A stretch of DNA of 64,000 nucleotides. Origin: Chelatococcus sp. HY11. GTDB lineage: Bacteria > Pseudomonadota > Alphaproteobacteria > Rhizobiales > Beijerinckiaceae. Positions 34,689 to 45,801 of the stretch are shown here, piece by piece; positions within the stretch are counted from its first letter, which is position 1, and every line of letters starts with the position of its first letter. Both the position numbers and the translations under genes were made by a program. The notes beneath the pieces were generated by a model that was not told the origin of the DNA, ran no database searches, and saw only the letters and a program-made list of their open reading frames with translations. The stretch is taken from the NCBI RefSeq assembly GCF_018398335.1, contig NZ_JAHBRX010000001.1, positions 4,084,001 to 4,148,000 of the forward strand, given 5' to 3'.

Positions 34689-36971
34689 TCACCCGCCGAT
34701 ATTGTAGGCCGCAAGCGCCGCCATATTGACGATGTCGCTGTCCTTGGCGCCAAGCGGCACGATCTGGACAGCCTTGTCGAGGCCGACGATCAGCGGGCCG
34801 AGCACGGTCGATCCGCCGAGTTCCTGCAGCATCTTCGTAGAGATCGACGCCGAGTGGAATGCCGGCATGACCAGCACATTCGCGGGGCCGGTGAGACGGC
34901 AGAACGGATAGACGGACATGAGGTCACGGTTGAGCGCGACATCGGCCGCCATCTCGCCGTCGTATTCGAAGTCGCAGCGCCGCTTGTCGAGAATGCGCAC
35001 GGCCTCCTGCACGCGCTCGGAGCGCTCCCCCTTCGGATGACCGAAGGTTGAGAACGCGAGCAGCGCGACCCGCGGTTCATAGCCCAGGCGTTTTGCGACG
35101 CCGGCCGCCTCCACCGCGATATCAGCGAGTTCCTGCGCGTTCGGCATTTCGGTGATCGCGGTATCGGCGACGAGGACGGTGCGGCCGCGCGCCAGCGCGA
35201 TCGAAACGCCGATCACCCGATGTCCCGGCTTCACATCGATGACGCGGCGCACATCCTCGAGGGCGATCGAGTAGTTTCGGGTTACACCCGTCACCATCGC
35301 GTCGGCATCACCCATCGCGACCATGGCCGCGCCGAAATGGTTGCGGTCCTGGTTCACCAGCCGCTGGCAATCGCGGAACAGATAGCCCTCGCGCTGCAGC
35401 CGCTCGTAGAGGAACTGCGCATAGACCGCGTTGCGATGGGACAGGCGCGCGTTGTGGATCTCGATGCCGTTGCGGCCGCTGAGATCGATGCCGGCGAGCG
35501 AGGCGGTCTCCCGCACACGGTCCTCACGTCCAACCAGGATCGCGGTACCCAGCCCCTGGTTGACGAAGGAGGCGGCCGCGCGGATGACCTGCTCCTCCTC
35601 GCCCTCCGCGAAGACCACGCGCTTCGGGGAGCGTCGCACCCGCTCGAACACGCGGTTGAGCGTGCCGGCGACGGGATCGCGCCGCGCGGACAGTTGAGCC
35701 TTGTAGACGCGCATGTCGGTGATCGGCCGACGGGCGACACCGGTTTCCATTGCCGCTTTTGCGACCGCCGGCGGGATGACGTGGATGAGGCGCGGGTCGA
35801 ACGGCACGGGGATGATGTAGTCACGCCCGAAACGCGGACGCGCGCCCTGATAGGCGGCGGCCACCTCGTCCGGCACGTCCTCACGCGCCAGGGCCGCCAA
35901 GGCCTCGGCCGCCGCGATCTTCATCTCCATGTTGATGGTCGTCGCGTGCACATCGAGCGCGCCGCGGAAGATGTAGGGGAAACCGAGGACGTTGTTGACC
36001 TGGTTCACATAATCGGAGCGACCGGTGGCCATGATGGCGTCGTCGCGGATGGCGGCGACTTCTTCCGGCGTAATCTCCGGATCGGGGTTCGCCATCGCGA
36101 AGATGATCGGGTTCGGGGCCATGCTGGCCACCATCTCCGCGGTGAGGGCGCCCTTGGCGGAGAGGCCGAACACCGCGTCCGCGCCACGCATCGCATCAGC
36201 GAGCGTGCGGTCGGAGGTTTCGGCGGCGTGGGCGGATTTCCACTGGTTCATCCCCTCGGTGCGGCCGCGGTAGATGACGCCCTTGGTGTCGCAGAGGATG
36301 ACGTTGTTGGGCGCGAAGCCCATGGCCTTCAGGAGCTCGATGCAGGCGATGCCCGCAGAGCCCGCGCCATTCACCACGAGCTTGGTGTTCTTGACGTCGC
36401 GGTTGGTGAGATGGAGCGCGTTGACGAGCCCCGCGGCCGCGATGATCGCTGTGCCGTGCTGGTCGTCATGGAAAACCGGGATGTCCATGAGCTCCCGGAG
36501 CTTCTCCTCGATGATGAAGCATTCCGGGGCCTTGATGTCCTCAAGATTGATGCCGCCGAAGGACGGCCCGAGATAGCGCACGCAGTTGATGAAGGTCTCG
36601 GCGTCCTCGGTGTCGACTTCGAGGTCGATGGAATCGACATCGGCGAAACGCTTGAACAGGACAGCCTTGCCTTCCATCACCGGCTTCGAGGCGAGCGCGC
36701 CGAGATTGCCGAGGCCGAGGATGGCGGTGCCGTTGGAGATGACGGCCACGAGATTGCCGCGCGTCGTGTAGTCGAAGGCAAGGCTCGGGTTCTCGGCGAT
36801 GGCCCGCACGGGCACCGCGACGCCGGGCGAATAGGCGAGTGATAAATCGCGCTGGGTCGCCATGGGCTTCGTGGCGACAACTTCGAGCTTGCCGGGACGC
36901 CCCTGGGAATGGAACTGCAGTGCTTCCTGATCGGTGAATGTGGGGCGCGACACGCGCTTCTTGTCATTCAT
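34689..36971 (-). CDS. maeB: NADP-dependent malic enzyme with C-terminal phosphotransacetylase-like domain
   Basis: 760 residues, the MaeB length. The N-terminal malic domain (about 20-155) has [19 protein letters not shown] and [31 protein letters not shown] with the catalytic Lys and Tyr; the NAD(P)-binding part (about 160-430) contains [12 protein letters not shown] and [14 protein letters not shown]; the C-terminal 320 residues (from [20 protein letters not shown]) are a phosphate acetyl/butyryltransferase-like domain that is regulatory. It decarboxylates malate to pyruvate with NADPH production. Starts [20 protein letters not shown]. Encoded divergently from mutS with 155 bases between. 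Confidence 0.96.
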   Translation of the reverse strand: MNDKKRVSRPTFTDQEALQFHSQGRPGKLEVVATKPMATQRDLSLAYSPGVAVPVRAIAENPSLAFDYTTRGNLVAVISNGTAILGLGNLGALASKPVMEGKAVLFKRFADVDSIDLEVDTEDAETFINCVRYLGPSFGGINLEDIKAPECFIIEEKLRELMDIPVFHDDQHGTAIIAAAGLVNALHLTNRDVKNTKLVVNGAGSAGIACIELLKAMGFAPNNVILCDTKGVIYRGRTEGMNQWKSAHAAETSDRTLADAMRGADAVFGLSAKGALTAEMVASMAPNPIIFAMANPDPEITPEEVAAIRDDAIMATGRSDYVNQVNNVLGFPYIFRGALDVHATTINMEMKIAAAEALAALAREDVPDEVAAAYQGARPRFGRDYIIPVPFDPRLIHVIPPAVAKAAMETGVARRPITDMRVYKAQLSARRDPVAGTLNRVFERVRRSPKRVVFAEGEEEQVIRAAASFVNQGLGTAILVGREDRVRETASLAGIDLSGRNGIEIHNARLSHRNAVYAQFLYERLQREGYLFRDCQRLVNQDRNHFGAAMVAMGDADAMVTGVTRNYSIALEDVRRVIDVKPGHRVIGVSIALARGRTVLVADTAITEMPNAQELADIAVEAAGVAKRLGYEPRVALLAFSTFGHPKGERSERVQEAVRILDKRRCDFEYDGEMAADVALNRDLMSVYPFCRLTGPANVLVMPAFHSASISTKMLQELGGSTVLGPLIVGLDKAVQIVPLGAKDSDIVNMAALAAYNIGG

Positions 36972-37126
36972 GGATTTATACGGACCTCCCGTTCGATACT
37001 TATCCCGGCTGGAGCGCGACCTTACGCAGGTGAGGGGGCGCGCTCAAGGCGCGTTCTCCACTGTTTCCTTCAAAAGTGTTCTGCCAAAGCGATGAAAGCC
37101 GATCGCGGCTTTGCTACGGTCCGGCC

Positions 37127-39922
37127 ATGAACGGGCCGTTTGAACACCAAGCAAAGCCGAGTGACACCACCAAGCCGGGGCCGGCCCCGGCCGACGGGCG
37201 TGTGACGCCGATGATGGCTCAATATACCGAGATCAAGCTGGCGCATCCCAATTGCCTCTTGTTCTACCGGATGGGCGACTTCTACGAGCTGTTCTTCGAG
37301 GACGCGGAGATCGCCTCGCGCACCCTCGGCATCGTCCTGACCAAGCGCGGCAAGCACCTCGGCGAAGACATCCCGATGTGTGGCGTGCCGGTGGAGAAGG
37401 CGGAGGACTATCTCCAGCGTCTCATTGCGGCGGGCCACCGCGTTGCCGTCTGCGAGCAGACCGAGGACCCGGCCGAGGCCAAGAAGCGTGGCGGCAAGTC
37501 TGTCGTCGCACGCGGCGTGGTGCGCCTCGTGACGCCCGGCACCATCACCGAGGACAGCCTTCTTGATCCGGCGCGCGCCAACCTTCTCGTCGCGGTCACC
37601 CGTCGCCGCGCCGGCGACCAGGCCTATCTCTACGGGCTCGCGGCCATCGATATCTCAACGGGCCGCTTCACCGTGGCCGAGGTGGAGGCGGGCCAGCTCG
37701 CCGCCGACCTCGCGCGCCTCGACCCGCGCGAGCTGCTGGTGCCGGATACGCTCATCGACGATCCGGATCTCGCGACGCTGTGGCGTGAGATCCGGACGTC
37801 CATCACGCCGATGGCTCGCGATGGCCTCGATGCGGCGTCGGCCGATCGACGTCTGAAAGACTATTTCGGCGTGGCGAGCCTCGATGCTTTCGGCGTCTTC
37901 ACGCGGACCGAGGTGGCCGCGGCGGCGCTCGTCCTCGGCTATGTCGACCGCACCCAGCTCGGCTCGCGGCCGCCGCTGTCGCCCCCGGCTAGGGAGGCGG
38001 CGGGCGGCACGCTTCTCATCGATGCCGCGACCCGCGCCAATCTCGAACTCTCCCGGACCTTGTCTGGAGAGCGCGGCGGGAGCCTCCTGGCGGCCGTCGA
38101 CCGAACGTTGACCTCGGCCGGCGGGCGGTTGCTCGCGGAGCGTCTGGCGGGCCCTTCGACGGATCTCGCCGTGATTCGCGCGCGCCACGATGCAGTTGCC
38201 TATCTCGTCGATCGCGCCTTCCTGCGTGAGGGGCTGCGCGCCCGCCTGCGCGCGGCGCCGGACATGGCGCGCGCCCTGTCGCGCCTCGCGCTGGGCCGTG
38301 GCGGGCCACGGGACCTCGCCGCCCTGCGCGATGGTCTCGGCGTTGCCGGTGTCGTGGCCGGCCTCCTGACCGAGAGAGACGGCGAGGAAGCCGGCGACTT
38401 GCCGAAAAAGGCCGACTTGCCGAACACCGCCGACCGGCCGGCGGAACTCAGCGGCGCGGCAGCCGCCCTCTCCGATCTCGCGCCTGAACTGGCTGGCCAG
38501 CTTCAGGCCGCCCTCGCCGATGAGCTGCCACTCCTGAAGCGCGATGGCGGCTTCGTCCGGCCAGGCCATCTGCCCGCCCTTGACGAGGCGCGGCTGCTTC
38601 AGGCGGATTCACGCCGCTTCATCGCCGCTCTCCAGGCGCGCTACGTCGGGGAGACCGGATGCCGGACGCTGAAGGTCAAGCACAATAATGTGCTCGGCTA
38701 TTTCGTCGAGGTGCCGCAGGCGGCGGGTGAGGACTTCCTCAAGCCGCCTTTGAATGAACTCTTCGTGCACCGCCAGACGATGGCCGGCACGATGCGCTTC
38801 TCCACGGTGGAGCTTGGCGAGCTCGAGGCCAAGATCGCCTCGGCCTCCGACCGCGCGGTACGCCTGGAGCTCGCGGTCTTCGACGAGCTCGTCGGCATGA
38901 TCGCGGCCAGTGCCGAGCCGATCAAGCGCGCCGCGGACGCGCTCGGCCTCATCGACGTGACGGCCAGCCTCGCGGATCTCGCCGCCGATCTCGGCTGGAG
39001 CCGGCCGGAGATCGAAGACAGCCTTGCCTTCCGCATCGAGGGCGGGCGCCATCCGGTCGTCGAGGCGGCCCTGAAGGCAAGCGGCGGCACCTTCGTCGCC
39101 AATGATTGCGACCTTACGGCACCCGGCGGCAAGAGCGGCGCCGTCACCCTGATCACCGGCCCCAACATGGCCGGTAAATCGACCTATCTGCGCCAGAACG
39201 CGCTGATCGTCGTGCTGGCGCAGATGGGCGCCTTCGTGCCCGCGCGGGCGGCGCGCATCGGCATCGTCGACCGCTTGTTCTCGCGGGTCGGCGCCGCGGA
39301 CGACCTCGCGCGCGGACGCTCCACATTCATGGTGGAGATGATTGAGACGGCCGCGATCCTCAACCAGGCGGGACCGCGTGCGCTTGTCATCCTCGACGAG
39401 ATCGGCCGCGGCACGGCAACTTTCGATGGGCTGTCCATCGCCTGGGCTGCCGTGGAGCATCTGGAGGCGGTCAACCGCAGCCGCGCCCTGTTCGCGACCC
39501 ATTATCACGAACTGACCGCGCTCGCCGACCGCCTCGATAATGTCAGCAATGCCACCATGCGCGTCACCGACTGGCATGGCGACGTGGTCTTCCTGCACGA
39601 GGTGGTGCCGGGAGCGGCCGATCGCAGCTACGGTATCCAGGTGGCGAAGCTGGCGGGACTGCCGGCCCCCGTCATCGCTCGGGCGCGCGAGGTGCTGGAC
39701 CAGCTCGAGAAAACCGAGCGGGAGAAGCCCGTTTCCGCCTTGATCGATGATCTGCCGTTGTTCGCCGCGACGCTGAAACCGGTGACGCCACCGCCGGCCG
39801 TCGCTGCCGCCGGTCCGGATCTCCTGCGCGAGGCGCTTGGGGGGATCGATCCGGACGACATGACGCCGCGCGAGGCGCTGGAGGCGCTCTATCGCTTGAA
39901 ACGGCTTTCAGCCAGCGCGTGA
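37127..39922 (+). CDS. mutS: DNA mismatch repair protein
   Basis: About 931 residues. N-terminal mismatch-recognition domain with [17 protein letters not shown] (the Phe-x-Glu region near residues 47-52), connector, lever, clamp, and ATPase domain with Walker [10 protein letters not shown], Walker [17 protein letters not shown] and signature STFMVEM. It detects mismatches in the cytoplasm and recruits MutL. An alanine/proline-rich insertion ([20 protein letters not shown] near residue 425) has a short internal repeat. ATG 37127 was chosen; no strong ribosome site is visible, and a GTG at 37202 next to the conserved TPMM block is possible. Confidence 0.96.
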   Translation: MNGPFEHQAKPSDTTKPGPAPADGRVTPMMAQYTEIKLAHPNCLLFYRMGDFYELFFEDAEIASRTLGIVLTKRGKHLGEDIPMCGVPVEKAEDYLQRLIAAGHRVAVCEQTEDPAEAKKRGGKSVVARGVVRLVTPGTITEDSLLDPARANLLVAVTRRRAGDQAYLYGLAAIDISTGRFTVAEVEAGQLAADLARLDPRELLVPDTLIDDPDLATLWREIRTSITPMARDGLDAASADRRLKDYFGVASLDAFGVFTRTEVAAAALVLGYVDRTQLGSRPPLSPPAREAAGGTLLIDAATRANLELSRTLSGERGGSLLAAVDRTLTSAGGRLLAERLAGPSTDLAVIRARHDAVAYLVDRAFLREGLRARLRAAPDMARALSRLALGRGGPRDLAALRDGLGVAGVVAGLLTERDGEEAGDLPKKADLPNTADRPAELSGAAAALSDLAPELAGQLQAALADELPLLKRDGGFVRPGHLPALDEARLLQADSRRFIAALQARYVGETGCRTLKVKHNNVLGYFVEVPQAAGEDFLKPPLNELFVHRQTMAGTMRFSTVELGELEAKIASASDRAVRLELAVFDELVGMIAASAEPIKRAADALGLIDVTASLADLAADLGWSRPEIEDSLAFRIEGGRHPVVEAALKASGGTFVANDCDLTAPGGKSGAVTLITGPNMAGKSTYLRQNALIVVLAQMGAFVPARAARIGIVDRLFSRVGAADDLARGRSTFMVEMIETAAILNQAGPRALVILDEIGRGTATFDGLSIAWAAVEHLEAVNRSRALFATHYHELTALADRLDNVSNATMRVTDWHGDVVFLHEVVPGAADRSYGIQVAKLAGLPAPVIARAREVLDQLEKTEREKPVSALIDDLPLFAATLKPVTPPPAVAAAGPDLLREALGGIDPDDMTPREALEALYRLKRLSASA

Positions 39923-39959
39923 TCCGCCGACGTCCTGGCATCACGCGGTTACGTGGGGC

Positions 39960-40529
39960 TCAGGCGGGAGCCAGGGCGCGAAGTCGGCGCGCCGCCCTCG
40001 GCGCGATGCCGTCAAGCTCGGCGATGGGCTTCCAAAGCGCCGCATGCACTTCATCCTCCTGGGCGATCAAGGGCAGGGAGGGATCGGCGAGAAAGAGATA
40101 TTGCAGGTCGTGGTGGACGTGGTCGGGTTCCGCGCGCGCCGGCTTTCCGGGCACGTCATGACTATCTATGGTGAAGGGGATGTCCGCTCCCCGATGCCAT
40201 GGATGCAGGGCAAGGCCGTGCACGGCGGTTTCCTCGATGGCTTCACGTGCTGCCGAGAGGCTGAAGGAGGCGGCAGGTTCGTAGTGCCCTCCAGGCTGCA
40301 GCCAGCGGCCTATCGTCTTGTGGTCGATCAACAGGATGCTGGCATGATCAGGCGACACGACGATTGCGCTCGTCGTCACATGGCCGGGCATGGTTGTGCG
40401 CTCATCAAGGGCATGTCGCTCCGCAATCTGCCAGCGCAGCAGCGCCAGATGCTCACGGGGCTCCGCAATCTCCGCCCGATAACGGGTGACGAGGGTTGCG
40501 AGGCGGTCAAGGAAGGGCAACTCTTGCAT
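39960..40529 (-). CDS. Nudix hydrolase
   Basis: About 189 residues. The Nudix box is GGHYEPAASFSLSAAREAIEET-like, with the REAIEE catalytic end intact but Ala where the first conserved Glu of the box normally stands. Flanking pieces are ILLIDHKTIGRWLQPGGHYE and DLQYLFLA, typical of the MutT-fold for NTP or nucleoside-diphosphate derivatives. Start ATG at 40529; a longer frame reaches 40607. The gene is convergent with mutS. Substrate unknown. Confidence 0.85.
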   Translation of the reverse strand: MQELPFLDRLATLVTRYRAEIAEPREHLALLRWQIAERHALDERTTMPGHVTTSAIVVSPDHASILLIDHKTIGRWLQPGGHYEPAASFSLSAAREAIEETAVHGLALHPWHRGADIPFTIDSHDVPGKPARAEPDHVHHDLQYLFLADPSLPLIAQEDEVHAALWKPIAELDGIAPRAARRLRALAPA

Positions 40530-40742
40530 GGGGGCGGAAATCTGTCGGCATGAAGTTGCGCGGATGCGGCTGGTTGTAGGGGGCTGTCGATTGTTTCCCA
40601 AGTACAAAAGATCACATCCGGCGCGTGTCTAGTCCGATCCGCTCAGCGAGCGGTTGTCACGAAACTTGATGCGGCCTGCAGTCCTGCTTAGGATCGCCTG
40701 AAGGACGTCGGGGGCGTCCATGCGGCCACGGGGGAGCGTGGA

Positions 40743-42281
40743 ATGGTGACGCGGGTCGCGACTGTCGCGCTCGAGGGGATCGAGTCGCGCGCGGTCGATG
40801 TGCAGGTGCAGATCGCGCCGGGGACCGTGGGTTTCACGATTGTCGGATTACCCGACAAGGCTGTCGCCGAATCCCGCGAGCGGGTGCGCTCCGCCCTGAT
40901 CGCATCGGGTCTGGCGCTGCCGGCCAAGCGCATCACCGTCAATCTGGCCCCAGCCGATCTTCCCAAGGAAGGCTCGCACTACGACCTGCCGATCGCGCTC
41001 GGGATCATGGCGGCGATCGGCGCGATCCCGGATGATGTGCTGCCGGGCTTCACCGTGCTCGGGGAGCTCGCCCTCGACGGCAGCATCACAGCGGTTTCCG
41101 GCGTGTTGCCCGCCGCCATCGGTGCCTATGGCCGCGGACAGGGACTGATCTGTCCGGCGGCCTGCGGCCCGGAAGCCGCCTGGGCCAGCCGCGACGGCGA
41201 CATCGTCGCGCCGCTCTCGCTCATCCAGCTCGCCAACCATTTCAAGGGCACGCAGGTCTTGTCGCGCCCGCAGCCCGCTGTCGCGAAGCCCCCAGGGACG
41301 CTGCCGGATCTGCGCGACATCAAGGGGCAGGAAACCGCGAAACGCGCGCTCGAGATCGCGGCTGCCGGTGGCCACAACATGCTGATGAGCGGCCCGCCGG
41401 GAGCCGGCAAGTCGATGCTGGCGCAGCGCCTCCCATCGATCCTGCCGCCGCTTGGTCCCCGTGAATTGCTCGATGTCTCCATGATCCACTCCGTCGCGGG
41501 CCTTTTGGCCGGGGGCAGCTTGACGGATCGGCGCCCTTTTCGGGCGCCCCACCATTCGGCCTCCATGGCCGCGCTTGTTGGAGGCGGGCTGCATGCGCGG
41601 CCCGGCGAGGTCTCGCTGGCGCATCAGGGCGTGCTTTTTCTGGACGAATTGCCGGAGTTCCAGCCGCAGGTGCTCGACAGCCTGCGCCAGCCGCTGGAAA
41701 CGGGAGAGGTTCTGATCGCGCGCGCCAATCATCGTGTCGTCTATCCCGCCCGTTTCCAGCTGATCGCGGCCATGAACCCCTGTCGCTGTGGCCGGGCGAC
41801 CGAGCCGGGCTATGCGTGCAGGCGCCAGCCCAACGAGCGTTGCATGGCGCAGTATCAGGCGCGACTGTCCGGGCCATTCCTCGATCGCATAGATCTCGTC
41901 ATCGAAATGCCGGCAGTAACGGCGGCCGACCTTATCCAGCCGCCTGCCGCGGAGGACTCAGCCGCGGTGGCCAGCCGCGTCGCCGCGGCCCGCCGGATCC
42001 AGGAGGAGCGTTACCAGGCGCTCAAGCTCGACGGGATTTTGACGAATGCCGCCTGTCCCGCCGCCGTTCTCGATGACATCGCGCGGCCCGATGCGGCCGG
42101 CCTGGCGCTGCTGCGGCAGGCGGCCGACACCATGAAACTGACGGCACGCGGCTATCACCGGGTTTTGAAACTGGCTTTAACGCTTGCTGATCTCGACGGC
42201 GCCGCTCATTTGAGGCATGTTCATCTTGCGGAGGCACTATCGTACCGCTCAGCCCTCGATCGCGTTCCGGCCGCAGCATGA
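40743..42281 (+). CDS. comM: YifB/ComM-family Mg-chelatase-like AAA+ ATPase
   Basis: 512 residues. An N-terminal ChlI-like domain (RVATVALEGIESRAVDVQVQ, LPDKAVAESRERVRSAL, KRITVNLAPADLPKEGSHYDL) precedes an AAA+ core with Walker A GPPGAGKSMLAQR, RPFRAPHHSASMAAL-like region, Walker B GVLFLDELPEF and the C-terminal MgChel domain with ARGYHRVLKLALTLADL. ComM is a hexameric helicase that helps branch migration during natural transformation; YifB is the common name in other bacteria. Preceded by a short gap, followed by an AT-rich leader. Confidence 0.93.
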   Translation: MVTRVATVALEGIESRAVDVQVQIAPGTVGFTIVGLPDKAVAESRERVRSALIASGLALPAKRITVNLAPADLPKEGSHYDLPIALGIMAAIGAIPDDVLPGFTVLGELALDGSITAVSGVLPAAIGAYGRGQGLICPAACGPEAAWASRDGDIVAPLSLIQLANHFKGTQVLSRPQPAVAKPPGTLPDLRDIKGQETAKRALEIAAAGGHNMLMSGPPGAGKSMLAQRLPSILPPLGPRELLDVSMIHSVAGLLAGGSLTDRRPFRAPHHSASMAALVGGGLHARPGEVSLAHQGVLFLDELPEFQPQVLDSLRQPLETGEVLIARANHRVVYPARFQLIAAMNPCRCGRATEPGYACRRQPNERCMAQYQARLSGPFLDRIDLVIEMPAVTAADLIQPPAAEDSAAVASRVAAARRIQEERYQALKLDGILTNAACPAAVLDDIARPDAAGLALLRQAADTMKLTARGYHRVLKLALTLADLDGAAHLRHVHLAEALSYRSALDRVPAAA

Positions 42282-42301
42282 CACATTTGATTGATAAGCT
42301 T

Positions 42302-42320
42302 AATTGCGCATTCAGCAATT
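42302..42320 (+). promoter_or_regulatory. Inverted repeat before the histidine kinase gene
   Basis: AATTGC (42302-42307) and GCAATT (42315-42320) form a 6-bp inverted repeat with a 7-base centre in the AT-rich gap 68 bases before the kinase start. Shape suits a dimeric regulator site; no known box was recognised. Confidence 0.3.
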
Positions 42321-42387
42321 ATGACAATGCATTATCAATGCCCCGCAGCAATACTCCGCCGAATTCCCCTCGGAATACGGCAGCGGT

Positions 42388-44484
42388 ATGAGCAACGACG
42401 CGTTTAACACGATCTGGCAAAGCCCATGGCTGGTCGGGGGCATACTGGTCGCCGCAGCCACGTTGATAGGGCTGGCCTATCATGCGCGCCAGGTCATGGC
42501 ACGACGCCTTGCGGCCGTCGAGGCGGAGCTTTTGGAGCTCGTCAGCCGCAACCAGGCGCTGCTTGCCTCCGAGACACGTTACCGCAGCCTGGCCGAGGTC
42601 AGGAGCGAGTTCATCCTTCGCTATGACGGTAACCGCCGAATCACCTATGCCAATGAGGCTTTCGCGAAGCTCATGGGCCGCGAGCGGGAAGACCTGAAGG
42701 GTGCGCCTCTCAATACCGTCGTGAAAGACATAGCCCCGTCCGTCAATGGCGCGATGAGCGGCGAGCGGATCGACGAGGAGCTCGATACGGCGCAGGGAAT
42801 GCGATGGATCGCTTGGGAGGAGACAGTCATCGAGACGTCTCGCGGCCCCGAATGGCAGCGCATCGGCAGGGATATCACCGACCGTGTGACATCCGAGCGG
42901 GCGCTCGAGGACGGACGGCGCAAGGCCGAAACCGCGAACGTGGCCAAATCCCGCTTCCTGGCCACGGTCAGCCATGAGGTCAGAACACCCTTAAATGGCA
43001 TCCTCGGCATGGCGGACCTCTTGGGGGAGACCCAACTCGACCCTGAGCAGGCGACCTACGTCCGCGCTATCCGCACATCAGGCGATGTGCTGCTGTCACT
43101 CATCGACGAGATCCTCGATTTCTCGAAAATCGAGGCCGGGAAGCTCGAGCTGACCCGGGCGCCCTTCAACCTCAGGGCGCTGGTCGAGAGCGTTGTTGAG
43201 CTGCTTGCGCCGCGTGCCCAGGGGAAGAATGTCGAAATCGCTACCTATATCGCGGAGACTGTGCCGGCGCGCATCATGGGAGATGCCGATCGTCTGCGCC
43301 AGGTGCTCATGAATCTCGCTGGCAATGCGGTGAAATTCACGGACAAGGGCGGTGTGGGCATTCGCGCGGAGCTGTTCGGGGAGGGGCGTCTTCGCCTTAG
43401 CATTCTTGATACCGGCACTGGCATCCCGGCGTCGCGGCTTCAAGACATCTTCGGCGAATTTGAACAGGTCGACGAGCCGACAGGCCGGCGCCAGGGCGGC
43501 ACAGGCTTGGGTCTCGCCATCAGCCGCCGGATCGCAGAGGGCATGGATGGCACCATTACCGTCGAAAGCGTGCTCGGCAAGGGCTCGACCTTCTCTCTCG
43601 ACATCCCTCTGGAGGTGGCGCCGAACAGTGACCCCGCCGACGTGATCGAGCGGCCCGATCTGACAGGGCAACGCATCTTGATCGCGGCGGACTCCCCCTT
43701 CGAGGCCCCATTCCTTGCCACCCAACTCCGGGCCGCGGGTGGAGCACTGACGGTCGTCGCGACCGAAGAACAGGCGATAGCCGCGATGGCGCAGGGAGTC
43801 GACATCGCGATCATTGACTGCGCGCTTGGAGACGAGCGGGCTCGCCGGCTAGCTGCTGAGGCGCGCAAGGCAGGCGCGTGGCGGACCATCATTCTGCTCT
43901 CGCCCTTCGAGAGGCGTGATTTCGGGCTGCCGTCGGCGGCAGGGTTCGACGTTTTCCTGATCAAGCCCGTACGCACCCGTTCGCTCTTCCAGCAGATCGA
44001 CGGATGGGTCGGGGGCGAGCTCGTTCAACACCAAAGCGCGCTGGCGGCGGAACGGATGCTGGCGGGGCTCCAGACGACAGGCCAGGCCGCGCGCGTTCTC
44101 CTTGCCGAAGACAACGAGATCAACGCGCTGCTGACCCTGAAGGCGCTGGAGCATTTTGGCGCAAAGGTAGACTGGGCGCGCGATGGTCGCCGGGCGCTCG
44201 GCTTTGCGAAGGGCATGCTGGCGGGTCGCATGCCGGCTTATGATCTCGCCCTGCTCGACGTCCGCATGCCGGAACTGGATGGACTTGAGGTGGTCAGGCA
44301 GATCCGCGCCTTGGAGGGCGAGGGACAGAAGCGCTTACCCATCGTGATGCTCACGGCGAATGCCTTTGCCGAGGACCGCCAGGCGGCGCTCAGCGCCGGC
44401 GCGGATGGCTTCCTCGCCAAACCGTTGGACCGCGCCAAGCTTAAGGCCTGGTTGCCGGTGCAGCAGCAGCGCGAAGTCATGTGA
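42388..44484 (+). CDS. Membrane-bound hybrid sensor histidine kinase
   Basis: 698 residues. One or two hydrophobic segments at the N-terminus (WLVGGILVAAATLIGLAYHA, 12-31), a coiled segment, a PAS domain (about 70-165, VRSEFILRYDGNRRITYANEAF), a HisKA domain with the phosphorylated His in FLATVSHEVRTPLNGILGM, and a HATPase domain with N box MNLAGNAVKF and G boxes DTGTGIP and GTGLGLAISRRIAEGM. Two receiver modules follow: the first (about 428-545) keeps the Asp in AIIDCALGD and the Lys in FLIKPV but its acidic pair is AADS; the second (about 570-690) has VLLAEDNEIN and LLDVRMPELDG, intact. No response regulator gene is adjacent, so it probably feeds an Hpt protein elsewhere. Confidence 0.93.
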   Translation: MSNDAFNTIWQSPWLVGGILVAAATLIGLAYHARQVMARRLAAVEAELLELVSRNQALLASETRYRSLAEVRSEFILRYDGNRRITYANEAFAKLMGREREDLKGAPLNTVVKDIAPSVNGAMSGERIDEELDTAQGMRWIAWEETVIETSRGPEWQRIGRDITDRVTSERALEDGRRKAETANVAKSRFLATVSHEVRTPLNGILGMADLLGETQLDPEQATYVRAIRTSGDVLLSLIDEILDFSKIEAGKLELTRAPFNLRALVESVVELLAPRAQGKNVEIATYIAETVPARIMGDADRLRQVLMNLAGNAVKFTDKGGVGIRAELFGEGRLRLSILDTGTGIPASRLQDIFGEFEQVDEPTGRRQGGTGLGLAISRRIAEGMDGTITVESVLGKGSTFSLDIPLEVAPNSDPADVIERPDLTGQRILIAADSPFEAPFLATQLRAAGGALTVVATEEQAIAAMAQGVDIAIIDCALGDERARRLAAEARKAGAWRTIILLSPFERRDFGLPSAAGFDVFLIKPVRTRSLFQQIDGWVGGELVQHQSALAAERMLAGLQTTGQAARVLLAEDNEINALLTLKALEHFGAKVDWARDGRRALGFAKGMLAGRMPAYDLALLDVRMPELDGLEVVRQIRALEGEGQKRLPIVMLTANAFAEDRQAALSAGADGFLAKPLDRAKLKAWLPVQQQREVM

Positions 44485-44726
44485 GTTAGCTGGAGTTGAT
44501 GTCCGATTGGCCAGCGCTTTCCAGCCAGGCCGCATGTAGCCAGCCAAGGGAATGATGCGCCGGCTTTTCCGCCGCGTGAGTGCCATGCGGCAAGCTGCCC
44601 TCGCCATTCACATGAAAGATTCGGCAACCGGTATCGCGGCAGCCGCAAGCCAGCTGTTTAAAGGCTTTAATCCGTGCGGCCCCCGCGGCCGACACGTCAT
44701 TGTCACAACACTGTAGAAAGCATAGC

Positions 44727-45782
44727 ATGCGTCGGTTTGGTGGGACTTCAGTCGCCCGCGAATCGTCGGCGGTGTCGGATGCAACCGAGGATTATTGGAT
44801 GGTCCAGGGTCCCCTTCAGTCGAAGAAGGCATGGGTGGACAAAGTGCCAGCAGGTGCTTTGGGTGCCATAGCCGGCAAATTTTTGCCGTCAACCTGGACA
44901 CCGTCCAACTGGGCGCCGGGCAATTGGAGTGTAGGGCGCTTGGCATCCGCGTCACTATCTGACCACGGAGAACCCGTTCTGGGTCGCATGGGCTCACTGG
45001 AGGTGAGACTGGCGACGACCAAGAAGGAGTTGAAACAGGCACAGCGCCTGCGTTATCGCGTCTTCTATGACGAGATGTCGGCCATTCCCAATGCCGCCTC
45101 GATGATCGCCCGGCGCGACGTGGACGACTACGACGCCATCTGTGACCATCTGCTCGTGCTCGACCATGATGCGCCACGCCGGCCTTTCCGCGCGGCGACG
45201 CCCCAGGTTGTGGGAACATATCGCCTCCTGCGCCAGGAGGTCGCGGATCGCAATTTCGGTTTCTACACGTCGGGCGAATTCGAGATCACGAAGCTCACGG
45301 ACAGCAACCCGCATCTGCGCTTCCTGGAACTCGGCCGGTCCTGCGTGCTGAAGCCTTACCGCAACAAGCGCACAGTCGAATTGCTGTGGTATGGGATCTG
45401 GAACTACATCCGCAATCACCGCGTCGATGTCATGTTCGGATGTGCGAGCCTTGAGGGCACGGATCCGGACCGGCTCGCGATGCCGCTGAGCTTCCTGCAC
45501 CACCACGCATTGTCGCCGGAGCCTTGGCGCGTGCGTGCCCTGCCGGAGCGGTTCGTCACCATGGACAGGATGCCGGCCGCGAGCCTGGACACCAAGGCGG
45601 CGCTGCACAGTCTGCCGCCGTTGGTGAAGGGATATCTGCGGCTCGGCGCGACATTCGGCGAGGGGGCGGTCATCGACCGACAGTTCGGAACAACGGATGT
45701 CTTGGTCATGTTGCCGGTTCCGACCATCAATCCTCGCTACATCGAGCATTTCGGCGCGACGGCCAATCGGCAATCGGCCTGA
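44727..45782 (+). CDS. olsB: Ornithine acyltransferase-like GNAT family protein
   Basis: About 351 residues. The GNAT domain is in the C-terminal three quarters: LEVRLATTKKELKQAQRLRYRVFYDEMSA, DVDDYDAICDHLLVLD, VVGTYRLLRQEVA, FEITKLTDSNPHLRFLELGRSCV and the late VDVMFGCASLEGTDPD, all as in OlsB/hemolysin-like acyl-ACP-dependent acyltransferases. OlsB transfers 3-hydroxyacyl from ACP to ornithine, first step of ornithine lipids; OlsA-type partner is not adjacent. The first about 85 residues (after ATG 44727) are not family-like, so a later ATG (44989, MGSLEVRLATTKK) is a possible true start. Substrate inferred from sequence likeness. Confidence 0.7.
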   Translation: MRRFGGTSVARESSAVSDATEDYWMVQGPLQSKKAWVDKVPAGALGAIAGKFLPSTWTPSNWAPGNWSVGRLASASLSDHGEPVLGRMGSLEVRLATTKKELKQAQRLRYRVFYDEMSAIPNAASMIARRDVDDYDAICDHLLVLDHDAPRRPFRAATPQVVGTYRLLRQEVADRNFGFYTSGEFEITKLTDSNPHLRFLELGRSCVLKPYRNKRTVELLWYGIWNYIRNHRVDVMFGCASLEGTDPDRLAMPLSFLHHHALSPEPWRVRALPERFVTMDRMPAASLDTKAALHSLPPLVKGYLRLGATFGEGAVIDRQFGTTDVLVMLPVPTINPRYIEHFGATANRQSA

Positions 45783-45801
45783 GGTTGGCGTTAGCTTTTC
45801 C

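Noticed and set aside
35220-36842. 540-residue plus-strand frame opposite maeB
   Set aside because: Lies entirely inside maeB in reverse with no known domains or ribosome site.
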